From Pseudorhodoplanes sp. (lineage in GTDB: Bacteria > Pseudomonadota > Alphaproteobacteria > Rhizobiales > Xanthobacteraceae): a stretch of DNA of 64,000 nucleotides. The translations under genes were made by a program, and so were the position numbers. Shown piece after piece: positions 17,261-25,943 of this stretch. Under the pieces are notes generated by a model. It ran no database searches. It saw nothing but the letters and a program-made list of their open reading frames with translations, and was not told the DNA's origin. The DNA is taken from positions 653,711-717,710 of the forward strand of contig JAVSMS010000001.1 of assembly GCA_032027085.1 (NCBI GenBank). Reading direction: 5' to 3'. The first letter of the stretch is position 1; every line of letters starts with the position of its first letter.

Positions 17261-18634
17261 ATGCGCCTCCTGATCGTCGGCACACTGAAGGGCCAGCTCA
17301 CGCTCGCCACCAAATACGCCATCGACAAGGGCGCCGCGGTCACGCATGCGACCGATATCGCGCAGGCGCTGGCCGTGCTGCGCTCGGGCAAGGGCGCGGA
17401 CCTCCTGATGGTTGACGTTGCCATCGACATCGCCAGTCTGATTGCGCAACTGACAAGCGAGCGCATCCACGCCCCGGTCGTCGCCTGCGGCACCGAGAAC
17501 AATGCCCGCGCCGCGGTCGCGGCCATCCACGCCGGCGCGAAGGAATACATCCCGCTGCCGCCCGATCCCGAACTGATCGGCGCCGTGCTCGCCGCCGTCG
17601 CCGAAGACAGCCGCGACCTGATCTGGCGCGATGAAGCCATGGGCAAGGTCATGAAGCTGGCACAGCAGATCGCGGGCTCCGACGCCTCGGTGCTGATCAC
17701 CGGCGAGAGCGGCACGGGCAAGGAAGTGCTGGCGCGCTATGTGCACACCCGCTCGCCTCGCGCCAACAAGCCATTCATCTGTGTCAATTGCGCCGCGATC
17801 CCGGACACGCTTCTCGAATCCGAACTGTTCGGACATGAGAAAGGCGCCTTCACCGGCGCCATCGCGCGCCGCATCGGCAAGTTCGAGGAGGCCAATGGCG
17901 GCACGCTTCTGCTCGATGAGATCTCCGAGATGGACGTGCGGCTGCAGGCCAAATTGCTGCGCGCGATCCAGGAGCGCGTGATCGATCGCGTCGGCGGCGG
18001 CAAGCCGGTGCCGGTCGACATCCGCATCATCGCGACGTCGAACCGCAATCTGACCGAAGCTGCCCGCAACGGGCAGTTCCGCGAGGACCTGCTGTTCCGT
18101 CTCAATGTTGTGAATCTCAAAATCCCGCCGCTGCGCGAGCGCCCGCAGGACGTGCTGGCCCTCGCCGAGCATTTCGTCACGAAATATGCGGCGGCCAATG
18201 GCCTGCCGGTGCGGCCGCTGTCGCCGGAAGCACGCGATGTGCTCGCCGCCAATCGCTGGCCGGGCAATGTACGCGAGCTGGAAAACACGCTGCATCGCGC
18301 GGTGCTGCTCACCTCGGGCGAGACCATCGGCGCCGACGCGCTGATGACGCCGGACGGCGGCACATTCGAGCCGTCCGCCAATTCGTCGGTCGCCTCGCAG
18401 GCGGCGCAGACCGCCGAGCAGGTCACCCGCTCGCTGGTCGGGCGCACCGTGGCCGATGTTGAGCGTGAGCTCATCCTTGAGACACTGAAACATTGCCTCG
18501 GCAACCGCACGCACGCTGCCAACATCCTCGGCATTTCGATCCGCACCCTGCGCAACAAGCTGAACGAATACGCCAATGACGGCATCGCGGTGCCGCCGCC
18601 GGGCAATGCAGCGGATGCACGATACGCGGTTTGA
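17261..18634 (+). CDS. flbD: Sigma-54-dependent flagellar activator FlbD
   Basis: A 457-residue enhancer-binding protein with a receiver-like N-domain (~1-115), an AAA+ domain with Walker A GESGTGKE (148-155) and the sigma-54 contact loop GAFTGA (195-200), Walker B GGTLLLDEISEM, and a C-terminal Fis-type helix-turn-helix (LILETLKHCLGNRTHAANILGIS). The receiver has an Asp in LLMVDVA (D52) but lacks the acidic pair near its start (LLIVGTLKG), as in FlbD proteins whose activity is set by FliX rather than phosphorylation. Its place after fliN supports flbD over other NtrC-type regulators. It most likely activates late flagellar sigma-54 promoters such as the one before fliK. Confidence 0.9.
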   Translation: MRLLIVGTLKGQLTLATKYAIDKGAAVTHATDIAQALAVLRSGKGADLLMVDVAIDIASLIAQLTSERIHAPVVACGTENNARAAVAAIHAGAKEYIPLPPDPELIGAVLAAVAEDSRDLIWRDEAMGKVMKLAQQIAGSDASVLITGESGTGKEVLARYVHTRSPRANKPFICVNCAAIPDTLLESELFGHEKGAFTGAIARRIGKFEEANGGTLLLDEISEMDVRLQAKLLRAIQERVIDRVGGGKPVPVDIRIIATSNRNLTEAARNGQFREDLLFRLNVVNLKIPPLRERPQDVLALAEHFVTKYAAANGLPVRPLSPEARDVLAANRWPGNVRELENTLHRAVLLTSGETIGADALMTPDGGTFEPSANSSVASQAAQTAEQVTRSLVGRTVADVERELILETLKHCLGNRTHAANILGISIRTLRNKLNEYANDGIAVPPPGNAADARYAV

Positions 18635-18643
18635 GCGATAGAC

Positions 18644-18676
18644 AAAGAACCGGGGTCATTGGCTCCGGTTCTTTTT
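18644..18676 (+). terminator. Rho-independent terminator after flbD
   Basis: Stem AAGAACCGG / CCGGTTCTT closes an 11-base loop and is followed by TTTTT. It begins about 10 bp after the flbD stop. Confidence 0.8.
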
Positions 18677-18743
18677 ATGAGCTCGTCACAACAGGTGAAT
18701 CGCAACACCCGATTGCCGGCTCGCTTTGCGGCAAAGGAGAGTC

Positions 18744-19085
18744 ATGCCGACCATCTACAAGATCTGTCCCGCCGACTTGTGGGAGGACGCCAAAAGCCTC
18801 GGCGTTCTCCGCGGCGCGCCGATCGATCTCGCCGACGGCTATATCCATTTCTCGACTGCGCAGCAGGTGAAGGAAACGGCTGCGAAGCATTTCGCCGGGC
18901 AGAATGATCTGGTGCTGCTGTGGATCGACAGCGCGGCGCTCGGCGACAAGCTGCAATGGGAACCCTCGCGCGGCGGCGATCTGTTTCCACATCTGTATGA
19001 TGTGCTTGACGTGAAGCACGTCACACGCGCCGAAAAGCTGCCGCTTGGCCCTGACGGCCGCCACGTCTTTCCTGATCTGGCTTGA
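18744..19085 (+). CDS. DUF952 family protein
   Basis: A 113-residue protein starting at ATG 18744 with GGAG six bases upstream. The conserved DUF952 features are present: YKICPADLWEDA at the start, DGYIHFSTAQQVKETAAKHF in the middle, LVLLWIDSAALGDKLQWEPS, and a final FPHLYDVLDVKHV. The family is small and cytoplasmic with an ADP-ribosyl-cyclase/ART-like fold suggested for it; its reaction is not established. It stands alone between the flbD terminator and a repeat. Confidence 0.85.
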   Translation: MPTIYKICPADLWEDAKSLGVLRGAPIDLADGYIHFSTAQQVKETAAKHFAGQNDLVLLWIDSAALGDKLQWEPSRGGDLFPHLYDVLDVKHVTRAEKLPLGPDGRHVFPDLA

Positions 19086-19096
19086 ACCTTATCCAC

Positions 19097-19211
19097 GTCA
19101 TCGCCGGGCTTGTCCCGGCGATCCCGCTGAGAAAGGCTCTGCGTCGCTGGATGCCTTCGACACGTTTATGCTCCGGCCGGCTTCGGCCGGATCGGGGCGC
19201 GCGGGCATGAC
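19097..19211. repeat. Dispersed repeat with TCGCCGGG-CTTGT-CCCGGCGA core
   Basis: The element begins GTCATCGCCGGG-CTTGT-CCCGGCGAT and ends GGCATGACG, with a second palindrome CCGGCCGGCTTCGGCCGG inside. Similar repeats with a (G)TCATxGCCGGGCTTGTCCCGGC core occur widely in Hyphomicrobiales intergenic DNA. A shorter relative of the core is seen at 28053-28077. Confidence 0.65.
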
Positions 19212-19218
19212 GCACGTT

Positions 19219-19256
19219 AAAAAAGAAGCCGGAGCTTTCGCTCCGGCTTCTTCCTT
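19219..19256 (-). terminator. Terminator after the DoxX gene (bidirectional)
   Basis: An 11-bp perfect stem GAAGCCGGAGC / GCTCCGGCTTC with loop TTTC; on the minus strand it is followed by TTTTTT. It lies 14 bp past the DoxX stop. Confidence 0.85.
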
Positions 19257-19269
19257 CCTCACGCCGCGA

Positions 19270-19704
19270 TCAGGCATGCGCGAGGCGGCTGCTCAGATAA
19301 GGCAGCTTGACCGCATAGGCGCCGGCGCCGAGCAGGGCCTGCACCACCGCCAGCACAATCCAGAGCGCCGGAAACTCCCAGCCGCCATTGGGGGCGGAGA
19401 ACACCCAGCCGTTCGGCAGATGCACGGCCAGCGCGCCGACAAGGATCGGCAGGCTCGCGATGGAGGCCACGCGCACCAGGATGCCGAGGATCAACCCGGC
19501 GCCGATCGCAAGTTCGCCGGCGACCACCGCATAGGCGGTCCAGCCCGGAAAGCCCTGCGCGGCGAAATAAGCCGCGGTGCCCGGCAGGGTGAATACGAAA
19601 ATCTTCAACCCGGCATGGGCAAGGAACAGAACGCCGAGCGATACACGAAGAATGAAAGCGGCGAGATCCCCGGGATCGGTCGCCGAAGCGGTGTTTGCAG
19701 CCAT
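19270..19704 (-). CDS. DoxX family membrane protein
   Basis: A 144-residue protein from the ATG at 19704, which has AGGAGA upstream. Four hydrophobic helices are visible: LAAFILRVSLGVLFLAHAGL, YAVVAGELAIGAGLILGIL, ASLPILVGALAVHL and ALWIVLAVVQALLGAGAYAV. RVSLGVLFLAHAGLK is the DoxX signature. DoxX proteins sit in the inner membrane and are linked to thiol/oxidative stress or act as quinol-oxidase-like subunits; the role here is unknown. It is divergent from a LysR gene 140 bp away, which probably regulates it. Confidence 0.88.
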   Translation of the reverse strand: MAANTASATDPGDLAAFILRVSLGVLFLAHAGLKIFVFTLPGTAAYFAAQGFPGWTAYAVVAGELAIGAGLILGILVRVASIASLPILVGALAVHLPNGWVFSAPNGGWEFPALWIVLAVVQALLGAGAYAVKLPYLSSRLAHA

Positions 19705-19844
19705 AACACGTCTCCTGTTCCGACCTTTGAGCCTGCGGCGAGCCATTCGCCGCTCTTGACCGGGCCGGACAATTTCGATGTCGCGTATCTAGTCGTTGCC
19801 GATTCGCAATGATATAAGCGTATCTGCCAATCAAGTTTGCAAAA

Positions 19845-20747
19845 ATGCAACGCCGCGCCTTTGCCTGGGATGACCTGCATGTGGCTCTCGCCATCGCCCG
19901 CAACGGCAATCTCGCCGCTGCGGCGCAGGCGCTCGGCGTCAATCACTCCACCATGTTCCGAAGACTGAACGCGCTGGAGAAAGCGCTTGGGTCAAAGCTG
20001 TTCGAACGGCTTCCCGCCGGCTACCGCGCAACCGACAGCGGCCTTCGCCTGATTGAAACCGCCGAGCGTATGGAAACCGAAGCTCTCGCGCTCGACCGTG
20101 AACTGACCGGTCGCGACACGCGGCTGAGCGGGCACTTGCGCGTCACCTGTTCGGAGACGCTGGGTTTCAAGATTCTCACCGGCGAGATTGCGCGCTTCGG
20201 CAAACAGCATCCCGGCATCATTGTGGACCTGTCGGTGGACAACAAAACCATCGATCTGTCGCGCCGCGAAGCGGATGTCGCCTTGCGCGCCATGCGCCCA
20301 AGCGAAGGCGACCTGTTCGGCCGCAAGCTCGCCGATATTCGCTGGGGCTTTTTCGCGTCCGCCGATTACGCGAAGGCGCATGGATTGCCGAAACGCGCCG
20401 ACGATCTGGCCAAGCACGTCATCATCGGCTGGTCGGATTCAGCGCCGCAAACCAAGGCGGCCGCCTGGCTGCTGAAGCATGTGCCGCCGTCGGCGATGAA
20501 CTTCCGTTCCAGCACGCTGCTGAACCAGTACATCGCCGCGAAAGACGGACTTGGTGTCGCGCTGCTCCCGATCTATCTGCCGGCCGGCGACGCAAGCCTC
20601 ATGCGCGCCTTTGGTCCGCTCAAAGACCTCGTCACCGAAATGTGGATCGTCACCCACCGCTCGCTGAAGGATACAGCGCGCGTGCGCGCTTTCATGGAGA
20701 TCGTCGGCGACGGCGTCAGGCGCAGCATCGCTGAACTGAGCCGCTGA
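19845..20747 (+). CDS. LysR family transcriptional regulator
   Basis: A 300-residue LysR regulator. The winged helix-turn-helix is at residues ~8-66 (LAIARNGNLAAAAQALGVNH, STMFRRLNALEKALGSKLFE), followed by the linker helix and the periplasmic-binding-like effector domain (LRVTCSETLGFKILT, GLGVALLPIYLPAGD). It is transcribed away from the DoxX gene; LysR proteins commonly control such a divergent neighbour. The inducer cannot be read from sequence. Its stop lies 5 bp from the stop of the DUF411 gene coming from the right. Confidence 0.92.
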   Translation: MQRRAFAWDDLHVALAIARNGNLAAAAQALGVNHSTMFRRLNALEKALGSKLFERLPAGYRATDSGLRLIETAERMETEALALDRELTGRDTRLSGHLRVTCSETLGFKILTGEIARFGKQHPGIIVDLSVDNKTIDLSRREADVALRAMRPSEGDLFGRKLADIRWGFFASADYAKAHGLPKRADDLAKHVIIGWSDSAPQTKAAAWLLKHVPPSAMNFRSSTLLNQYIAAKDGLGVALLPIYLPAGDASLMRAFGPLKDLVTEMWIVTHRSLKDTARVRAFMEIVGDGVRRSIAELSR

Positions 20748-20752
20748 CCGGA

Positions 20753-21223
20753 TCAGGCTTCGCGGTCGCCGCGGAATTTTCCGTAAGAGCGCGCGGGACC
20801 CGCACCGAACAGGATCACGTCATAGGTTTCCGGTTTGCCGCCCATGCCGGGAGAACCCAGCGGCATGCCGGGCACGGCAAGTCCTTTGGCCTGCGGTCGT
20901 TCGCGCAAGAGCCGCTCGATCGCGCGCGCCGGGACATGGCCCTCCACGACATAGCCGTCCAGCTCGGCGGTGTGGCATCCGGCGAGATCATCCGACACGC
21001 CGAGCCGCGCCCGCACGGCATTCAGGTCACGACTCTCGATGATGGTGACCGGAAATCCTGCCGCCTTCAGATGATCGGCCCAGCCGCTGCAGCAACCGCA
21101 ATCGGGATCCTTGTGAACGGTGACGCGCGGCTTGTGCGCGCTGGCGGCGGCCTGGCCAGGCGACAGCAGGATCGCGGCAAGCCCCGCAAGGAATGACCGG
21201 CGACCGCAGGTTTCAGGGTGCAT
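20753..21223 (-). CDS. DUF411 metal-binding protein with Tat signal
   Basis: A 156-residue protein from the ATG at 21223 (GGAG seven bases upstream). The N-terminus CGRRSFLAGLAAILLSPGQAA carries a twin-arginine motif, implying export of a folded, probably metal-loaded protein. The mature part has the DUF411 signature KDPDCGCCSGWADHLKAAGF, HTAELDGYVVEGHVPARAI, and GLAVPGMPLGSPGM. The clustered Cys, His and Met residues suggest copper or related metal binding; DUF411 genes often occur in copper-resistance loci, though none is seen beside it. Transport by Tat is inferred from the RR motif. Confidence 0.88.
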   Translation of the reverse strand: MHPETCGRRSFLAGLAAILLSPGQAAASAHKPRVTVHKDPDCGCCSGWADHLKAAGFPVTIIESRDLNAVRARLGVSDDLAGCHTAELDGYVVEGHVPARAIERLLRERPQAKGLAVPGMPLGSPGMGGKPETYDVILFGAGPARSYGKFRGDREA

Positions 21224-21410
21224 GGCAAGACTCCGGCTCTCACAGCATTCTGACAGCATGTCGTTCCGGCCGCCCCTTCCGCAAGTCACCTCTTCTTGCA
21301 AGGTGCTACTTCTTGCAACTCACAGGCACGTGCTAGAGCAGCCGGGCTGCCGGAATTGAACCTGACCGCCTCCCGCACGACCAAGAGAATCAAACCGGAC
21401 CATCGCCGCC

Positions 21411-22499
21411 ATGCGTTTGATCACGACGCTGCTCGCCACGACATTGCTCGCCCTGCCCGCCTCGGCATCCACCGACAAGGAATTCCGCGACTGGTGGGCC
21501 GCCTGCGACAATCTCCGCAATTGCTCGGCCTATGGTTTCGATACGCAATTGACCGGCGGCGGCTATATCCGCATCGAACGTGGCGGCGGGCCGTCAGCGC
21601 AGGCGAAAATTATTCTCGTGGCCTATGCGCCTGACGGCGTGACCTTCAGACTCTCGTTCGACGATCCTGCCTTGCCCGGCCTGCCCGCTGATGTGCAGTC
21701 CGGTGACGAGGTCGATGCCAGCGACATGCGCCGCGTCACGTTTGACGGCGATACGGTCGCGCCGCTGATCGAGTCCCTGCGCAAGGCGAAGACCATCGTC
21801 ATCACCCGCGTCGATCCGCCGGGCAAGAAGAGTGAGACGGCCGTGTCGACGATTTCCCTCAACGGCGCCGTCGCCGCCCTGCTCTGGATCGACGAACAGC
21901 AGAAGCGCCTCGGCACGGCGACCGCTTTGATCCGGCGCGGCGACAAGCCCGAGTCCTCAGTTCCACCGCAGCCGAAAGCGCCGGTCATCGTCGCCGCCAA
22001 GGGATTGTCCGGCGCCTCAGCCGACAGGACGCCGTCGGAACGCGACTTGGCCGCCATCAAGAAGAAAGCCGTGCAGCAATGCGGCGAAGGCGACGAGGGC
22101 GAACTGGAAGAGGCAAGCGCCCTCTCCCCCGATACGTTCCTTTATCCGATCCGCTGCCCCGACTCGAGCGGCGCCTACAATCACGCATATACATTCCTGA
22201 TCGCGCGCGCCGGCCAGCCGCAATCCGCCCGCACGCCGAAATTCCGCTGGCCGGTGAAAATCGGCGACAGGGAAAAAGATTCCGAGGGCGAGGATTTGCT
22301 GATCAATGCCGACTTCTCGAATGCCGACATGACCATGACCACCTTCAACAAGGGCCGTGGCATCGGCGATTGCGGCGACGAGGAACGCTGGGTCTATGAC
22401 GGCAAGATGTTTCGGCTGGCCGAAGTGAAAACCATGCCGCATTGCCGCGGCGTGCCGTTGGAAGACTGGCCGACGGTCTATCGCGCCACCGTGAAGTGA
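21411..22499 (+). CDS. DUF1176 secreted protein
   Basis: A 362-residue exported protein. The signal peptide (LITTLLATTLLALPASAS) is followed by FRDWWAACDNLRNCSAYGF, the typical DUF1176 opening with paired cysteines, then SLNGAVAALLWIDEQQKRLG. The C-terminal part has further cysteines (YPIRCPDSSGAYNH, GIGDCGDEERWVYDG, MPHCRGVP) that may form disulphides. The family is periplasmic and of unknown function. It is followed by a decayed small gene on the same strand. Confidence 0.87.
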   Translation: MRLITTLLATTLLALPASASTDKEFRDWWAACDNLRNCSAYGFDTQLTGGGYIRIERGGGPSAQAKIILVAYAPDGVTFRLSFDDPALPGLPADVQSGDEVDASDMRRVTFDGDTVAPLIESLRKAKTIVITRVDPPGKKSETAVSTISLNGAVAALLWIDEQQKRLGTATALIRRGDKPESSVPPQPKAPVIVAAKGLSGASADRTPSERDLAAIKKKAVQQCGEGDEGELEEASALSPDTFLYPIRCPDSSGAYNHAYTFLIARAGQPQSARTPKFRWPVKIGDREKDSEGEDLLINADFSNADMTMTTFNKGRGIGDCGDEERWVYDGKMFRLAEVKTMPHCRGVPLEDWPTVYRATVK

Positions 22500-22808
22500 G
22501 GTCTGCCGACGCGCCGTCTTGTGCTTGCAGCTGCGGTCGTGGTGCTGGCGCTGCCCCATTTCCGCGGACGCCGCGCCGAAAAGGGGGCCCGGCTGCCACC
22601 GCTGACAGCAGCGTGCACGGCATCACGCTTGGCGATGCTGACAGCACCCGCCGCGTACTCGGCGAGAATTACAGAGCCGTGCCGAACGAACCGAACACCG
22701 ATTTTCCCTGGTACGCCTTTGCCTGCGCGACGGCCAGCAGATCTTGCGGCTGCGCAGCCATGCCGGCGGGGTGATCGATTCCTATCTGGAATTCGAGGTG
22801 CGGCGTTT
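22500..22808 (+). pseudogene. Frameshifted remnant of a small exported protein
   Basis: Protein-like stretches appear in three different frames in order: a hydrophobic signal-like RRLVLAAAVVVLALPHF near 22510, then VHGITLGDADSTRRVLGENY and EPNTDFPWYAFA (about 22612-22725), then LRDGQQILRLRSHAGGVID with SYLEFEVRR (about 22722-22808). A single gene broken by two frameshifts explains this best. I do not know the intact family. The remaining 260 bp to flhA hold the repeats and CtrA box listed separately. Confidence 0.5.
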
Positions 22809-22869
22809 AGCGCCGCGCGACTCGACTCCTCCCCGCGCCCCTCTGTGTGGCCGCAGCGCAACTCCGGCT

Positions 22870-22903
22870 GCAATAAGTACCGCATTTCCGCAATAAGTAC
22901 CGC
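22870..22903 (+). repeat. Two direct copies of GCAATAAGTACCGC, 20-bp period
   Basis: GCAATAAGTACCGC occurs at 22870-22883 and 22890-22903, two helical turns apart, just upstream of the CtrA-like box and about 170 bp before flhA. The spacing suits cooperative binding of a regulator on one face of the DNA, or it may be a small tandem duplication. Confidence 0.6.
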
Positions 22904-22905
22904 CG

Positions 22906-22920
22906 TTAACACCTTGCTAA
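22906..22920 (+). promoter_or_regulatory. CtrA box (one mismatch) upstream of flhA
   Basis: TTAA-CACCTTG-CTAA differs from TTAA-N7-TTAA by one base. It lies 150 bp before the flhA ATG. The flhA orthologue of Caulobacter is a CtrA target, supporting the call. Confidence 0.6.
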
Positions 22921-23069
22921 CCATAAGGCGGCAAATTTTACCTAGGGGACGGGTCCGGTCGCGGGTTGCGATTGGGGCTGTGGCATCCAGCCGGGGGGCT
23001 GACATGCATTTCACGCGTCTGTTGTTTCAGTGATTTCCCGCTGATTACCTAAGCTTTAGTCCGGAACGC

Positions 23070-25199
23070 ATGACCGACGTCACCGCAGCAGAGGCCGCCC
23101 CGAGGGGCGGTCCGAAATTCACGTTCCCGCCGCTGTCGGATTTTACCGCCGCGCTCAAGCGTGGCGACCTGCTGCTCGCCATCGGCGTGATGACCATCCT
23201 GGTCATCCTCATCCTGCCGCTGCCGCCGGTATTGCTGGATGTCTGCCTCGCCATCTCGATCACCATTTCGGTGCTGATCCTGATGACGGCCCTGTTCATC
23301 CAGACGCCGCTGGAATTCTCGTCCTTTCCGACCGTGCTCCTGATCGCCACCATGCTGCGGCTGGCGCTCAATCTCGCCTCGACCCGCCTGATCCTGTCGA
23401 ACGGGCATAACGGCACCGCCGCCGCCGGCCACGTGATCGAGGCCTTCGGCAATTTCGTGATGGCAGGCAACTTCGTGATCGGCATCATCGTGTTCACGAT
23501 CCTGATCATCGTGAACTTCGTGGTCATTACGAAGGGCTCCGGCCGCATCGCCGAGGTTGCCGCGCGCTTCCACCTCGACGCCATGCCCGGCAAGCAGATG
23601 GCGATCGACGCCGATCTCTCCGCCGGCCTGATCACCGAGGACGAAGCCCGCAAGCGGCGCAAGGAGCTGGAGGACGAGAGCGGCTTCTTCGGCGCCATGG
23701 ACGGCGCCTCCAAATTCGTGCGCGGCGACGCCATTGCCGGCCTCCTGATCGTGTTCATCAACGTGATCGGCGGCATCATCATCGGCGTCGCGCAGCAGAG
23801 CATGGGTTTCATGGATGCCGCGCGCACTTACACGCTGCTCACCGTCGGCGACGGCCTTGTCACCCAGGTGCCGGCGCTGATCGTATCCACTGCCGCCGGT
23901 CTGCTTGTCTCCAAAGCCGGCGTGTCCGGCGCCGCCGACAAGGCGCTGGCGAAGCAACTCTCCGGCTATCCGAAGGCGCTCGGCATGGCGGGCGGCGTGA
24001 TGATCCTGCTCGGCATGCTGCCTGGCATTCCGATGCTGCCCTTCTTCATTCTCGGCGGCGGCGCCTCCACACTCGCCTGGTACAGCGCCAAGCGCATCAA
24101 GACCGAACAGGCGCAACAGAAACAGACCGAAGCCGCCGCGGCAACGGCGGCAGCACCGGCGGAAGAACCAATCTCCAGCGCGCTGAAGATCGACGATCTG
24201 AAGATCGAGCTCGGCTACGCGCTGCTACCACTCGTCAACTCGCCCGAAGGCGGCGACCGCCTGACCGAGCAGATCAAGGCGTTGCGGCGCGCGCTCGCGA
24301 TCGAGATGGGCTTTGTCATGCCGGCGGTGCGCATTCTTGACAATGTGCAGCTTGAGGCCAACCTCTATTCGATCAAGATCAAGGAAGTGGAAGCCGGCTC
24401 CGGCCGAATCTGGCCCGGCCAGTTCATGGTCATGGATCCGATGGGCGGTCAGGTGAATCTGCCCGGCGTGCACACGACAGAGCCGACCTTCGGCCTGCCC
24501 GCGACCTGGGTCGATCCCGCGCAGAAAGAAGAAGCGGCGGTCCGCGGCTATACTGTGGTCGATGCCGCGACCGTATTGTCTACGCATCTGACCGAACTGT
24601 TGAAGAACAACACCGCTGACCTTCTCTCCTATGGCGAGGTCTCCAAGCTCCTGAAGGAATTGCCGAAGGAACAGAGCGAGCTGATCAAGGACATCATCCC
24701 CGGCCAGATCACCATGTCGGGAGTCCAGCGCGTTCTGCAGTTGCTGCTGAGCGAGCGAGTATCGATCCGCGATCTGTCGACCATTCTCGAAGGCATTGCC
24801 GACGCCCTCTCCTTCACCCGCAACCCGTCGAGCATTGCCGAGCATGTGCGCACACGCCTTGCCCGCCAGATTTGCGCACAATACACGACGCCATCGGGCT
24901 ATCTGCCGCTGATCGGGTTGTCGCCGAAATGGGAGCAGGCCTTCGCCGACTCCATCGTCGGCCAGGGCGAGGAGCGCAGCCTCGCCATGCAGCCCTCGCG
25001 GTTGTCGGAATTCATCACCCTGGTGCGCGAGCGCTTCGAGGAAGCCGCCCGCCAGGGCGAAAACCCGGTGCTGGTCACCTCCGCTGGCATCCGCCCCTTC
25101 GTGCGCAACATTACCGAGCGGTTCCGCGCGCAAACCACCGTATTGTCACAGGCAGAAATCCATCCGCGTGTCCGGCTGAAGACGGTGGGCAGCATCTAG
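23070..25199 (+). CDS. flhA: Flagellar export gate protein FlhA
   Basis: A 709-residue FlhA. The N-terminal half has eight predicted membrane helices (for example LLAIGVMTILVILILPLPPV, FVIGIIVFTILIIVNFVVIT) with the FHIPEP signature represented by RLALNLASTRLIL and RFHLDAMPGKQMAIDADLSAG. The C-terminal cytoplasmic domain forms the nonameric ring that receives FliH-FliI cargo (GYALLPLV, LPATWVDP, VLSTHLTELLKNN). It is the major export-gate component. A CtrA-like box and a direct repeat lie upstream. Other gate genes (fliPQR, flhB) are not in the window. Confidence 0.97.
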   Translation: MTDVTAAEAAPRGGPKFTFPPLSDFTAALKRGDLLLAIGVMTILVILILPLPPVLLDVCLAISITISVLILMTALFIQTPLEFSSFPTVLLIATMLRLALNLASTRLILSNGHNGTAAAGHVIEAFGNFVMAGNFVIGIIVFTILIIVNFVVITKGSGRIAEVAARFHLDAMPGKQMAIDADLSAGLITEDEARKRRKELEDESGFFGAMDGASKFVRGDAIAGLLIVFINVIGGIIIGVAQQSMGFMDAARTYTLLTVGDGLVTQVPALIVSTAAGLLVSKAGVSGAADKALAKQLSGYPKALGMAGGVMILLGMLPGIPMLPFFILGGGASTLAWYSAKRIKTEQAQQKQTEAAAATAAAPAEEPISSALKIDDLKIELGYALLPLVNSPEGGDRLTEQIKALRRALAIEMGFVMPAVRILDNVQLEANLYSIKIKEVEAGSGRIWPGQFMVMDPMGGQVNLPGVHTTEPTFGLPATWVDPAQKEEAAVRGYTVVDAATVLSTHLTELLKNNTADLLSYGEVSKLLKELPKEQSELIKDIIPGQITMSGVQRVLQLLLSERVSIRDLSTILEGIADALSFTRNPSSIAEHVRTRLARQICAQYTTPSGYLPLIGLSPKWEQAFADSIVGQGEERSLAMQPSRLSEFITLVRERFEEAARQGENPVLVTSAGIRPFVRNITERFRAQTTVLSQAEIHPRVRLKTVGSI

Positions 25200-25431
25200 A
25201 TTTGCGCTATTGCGGCGGCGCGATCTCCTCGAAAGATGACGGCCGCCACCCGACGATCCGGGATTTTCCCGGGATCGGATTCAACAATGAGCTGTCGGCA
25301 AAAGCCGGTATGCGATGGCTCGCCGCTTATTCGGCTCGCACCTCCGGGTGTTGGAAACGGGTCGCGTAAGCCACCCTTCACGCCCCCTCACGGGCCATCA
25401 AGCGAACGTGAAGTCTCATGATACCCCCTTG

Positions 25432-25456
25432 GGAACCAGCAGCGGGTTCCTACGTT
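25432..25456 (+). promoter_or_regulatory. EcfG-type general stress promoter
   Basis: GGAAC-N16-CGTT matches the EcfG (general stress sigma) consensus of alphaproteobacteria exactly in both boxes and in spacing. It lies 138 bp upstream of the small membrane protein gene at 25595 and on the same strand. The stretch 25200-25594 shows no other feature. Confidence 0.7.
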
Positions 25457-25594
25457 TCTTGGGTATCAAGGGATGCGGGAGCCGGTACCGCCGCGGGGCC
25501 AAGGTCTTGCTGCGGAACGGGTTTCTGCATCCAAAGGAAACGGTGAACCGGAAGGGCGCCGGCTCCGACAAAAGGAAAACGAAGGTCCCGTGCC

Positions 25595-25816
25595 ATGAAC
25601 AATACGTCGCTGACCAGCGCCGACAGCCACACCCACCTGAAGGTGGTCGTGGTTTCGCTGATCGCCGGCATTCTGGTGATCGGTGTGGGCATCGCCGCCA
25701 GCCCTTCGTTCAATCAGGGCGGCGCGACGGCGACCCGTATGGAAGCAACCGGACCTGTCATCCGCGCCGGCAAACCGATGGCCGTCACAGCCGGAGAGAC
25801 AGCAACCATTCGCTAG
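25595..25816 (+). CDS. Small single-pass membrane protein, probably stress-induced
   Basis: A 73-residue protein with one hydrophobic helix (LKVVVVSLIAGILVIGVGIA, residues 16-35) preceded by a polar, His-containing N-terminus and followed by a Thr/Ala-rich tail. An AAGG lies 10 bases before the ATG. An EcfG-type promoter upstream and a strong terminator downstream make it a monocistronic gene of the general stress response, if the promoter is used. I recognise no family; small membrane proteins of this kind recur in Nitrobacteraceae. Confidence 0.75.
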   Translation: MNNTSLTSADSHTHLKVVVVSLIAGILVIGVGIAASPSFNQGGATATRMEATGPVIRAGKPMAVTAGETATIR

Positions 25817-25871
25817 TTTTTTCAGAACCCAATTTTTTCCGAAGTGATCCCTAGTTGAACGCCCAAGACTG

Positions 25872-25908
25872 CAACGCGCCTTTCCCCCGAAGGCGCGTTG
25901 TTTTTTTT
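25872..25908 (+). terminator. Strong Rho-independent terminator
   Basis: An 11-bp stem CAACGCGCCTT / AAGGCGCGTTG with loop TCCCCCG is followed by eight T. It ends the small stress gene and lies between it and the convergent anti-sigma gene. Confidence 0.9.
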
Positions 25909-25943
25909 CTTCCCTCTCCCGCGTGCGGGGAGAGGGAAACGAA

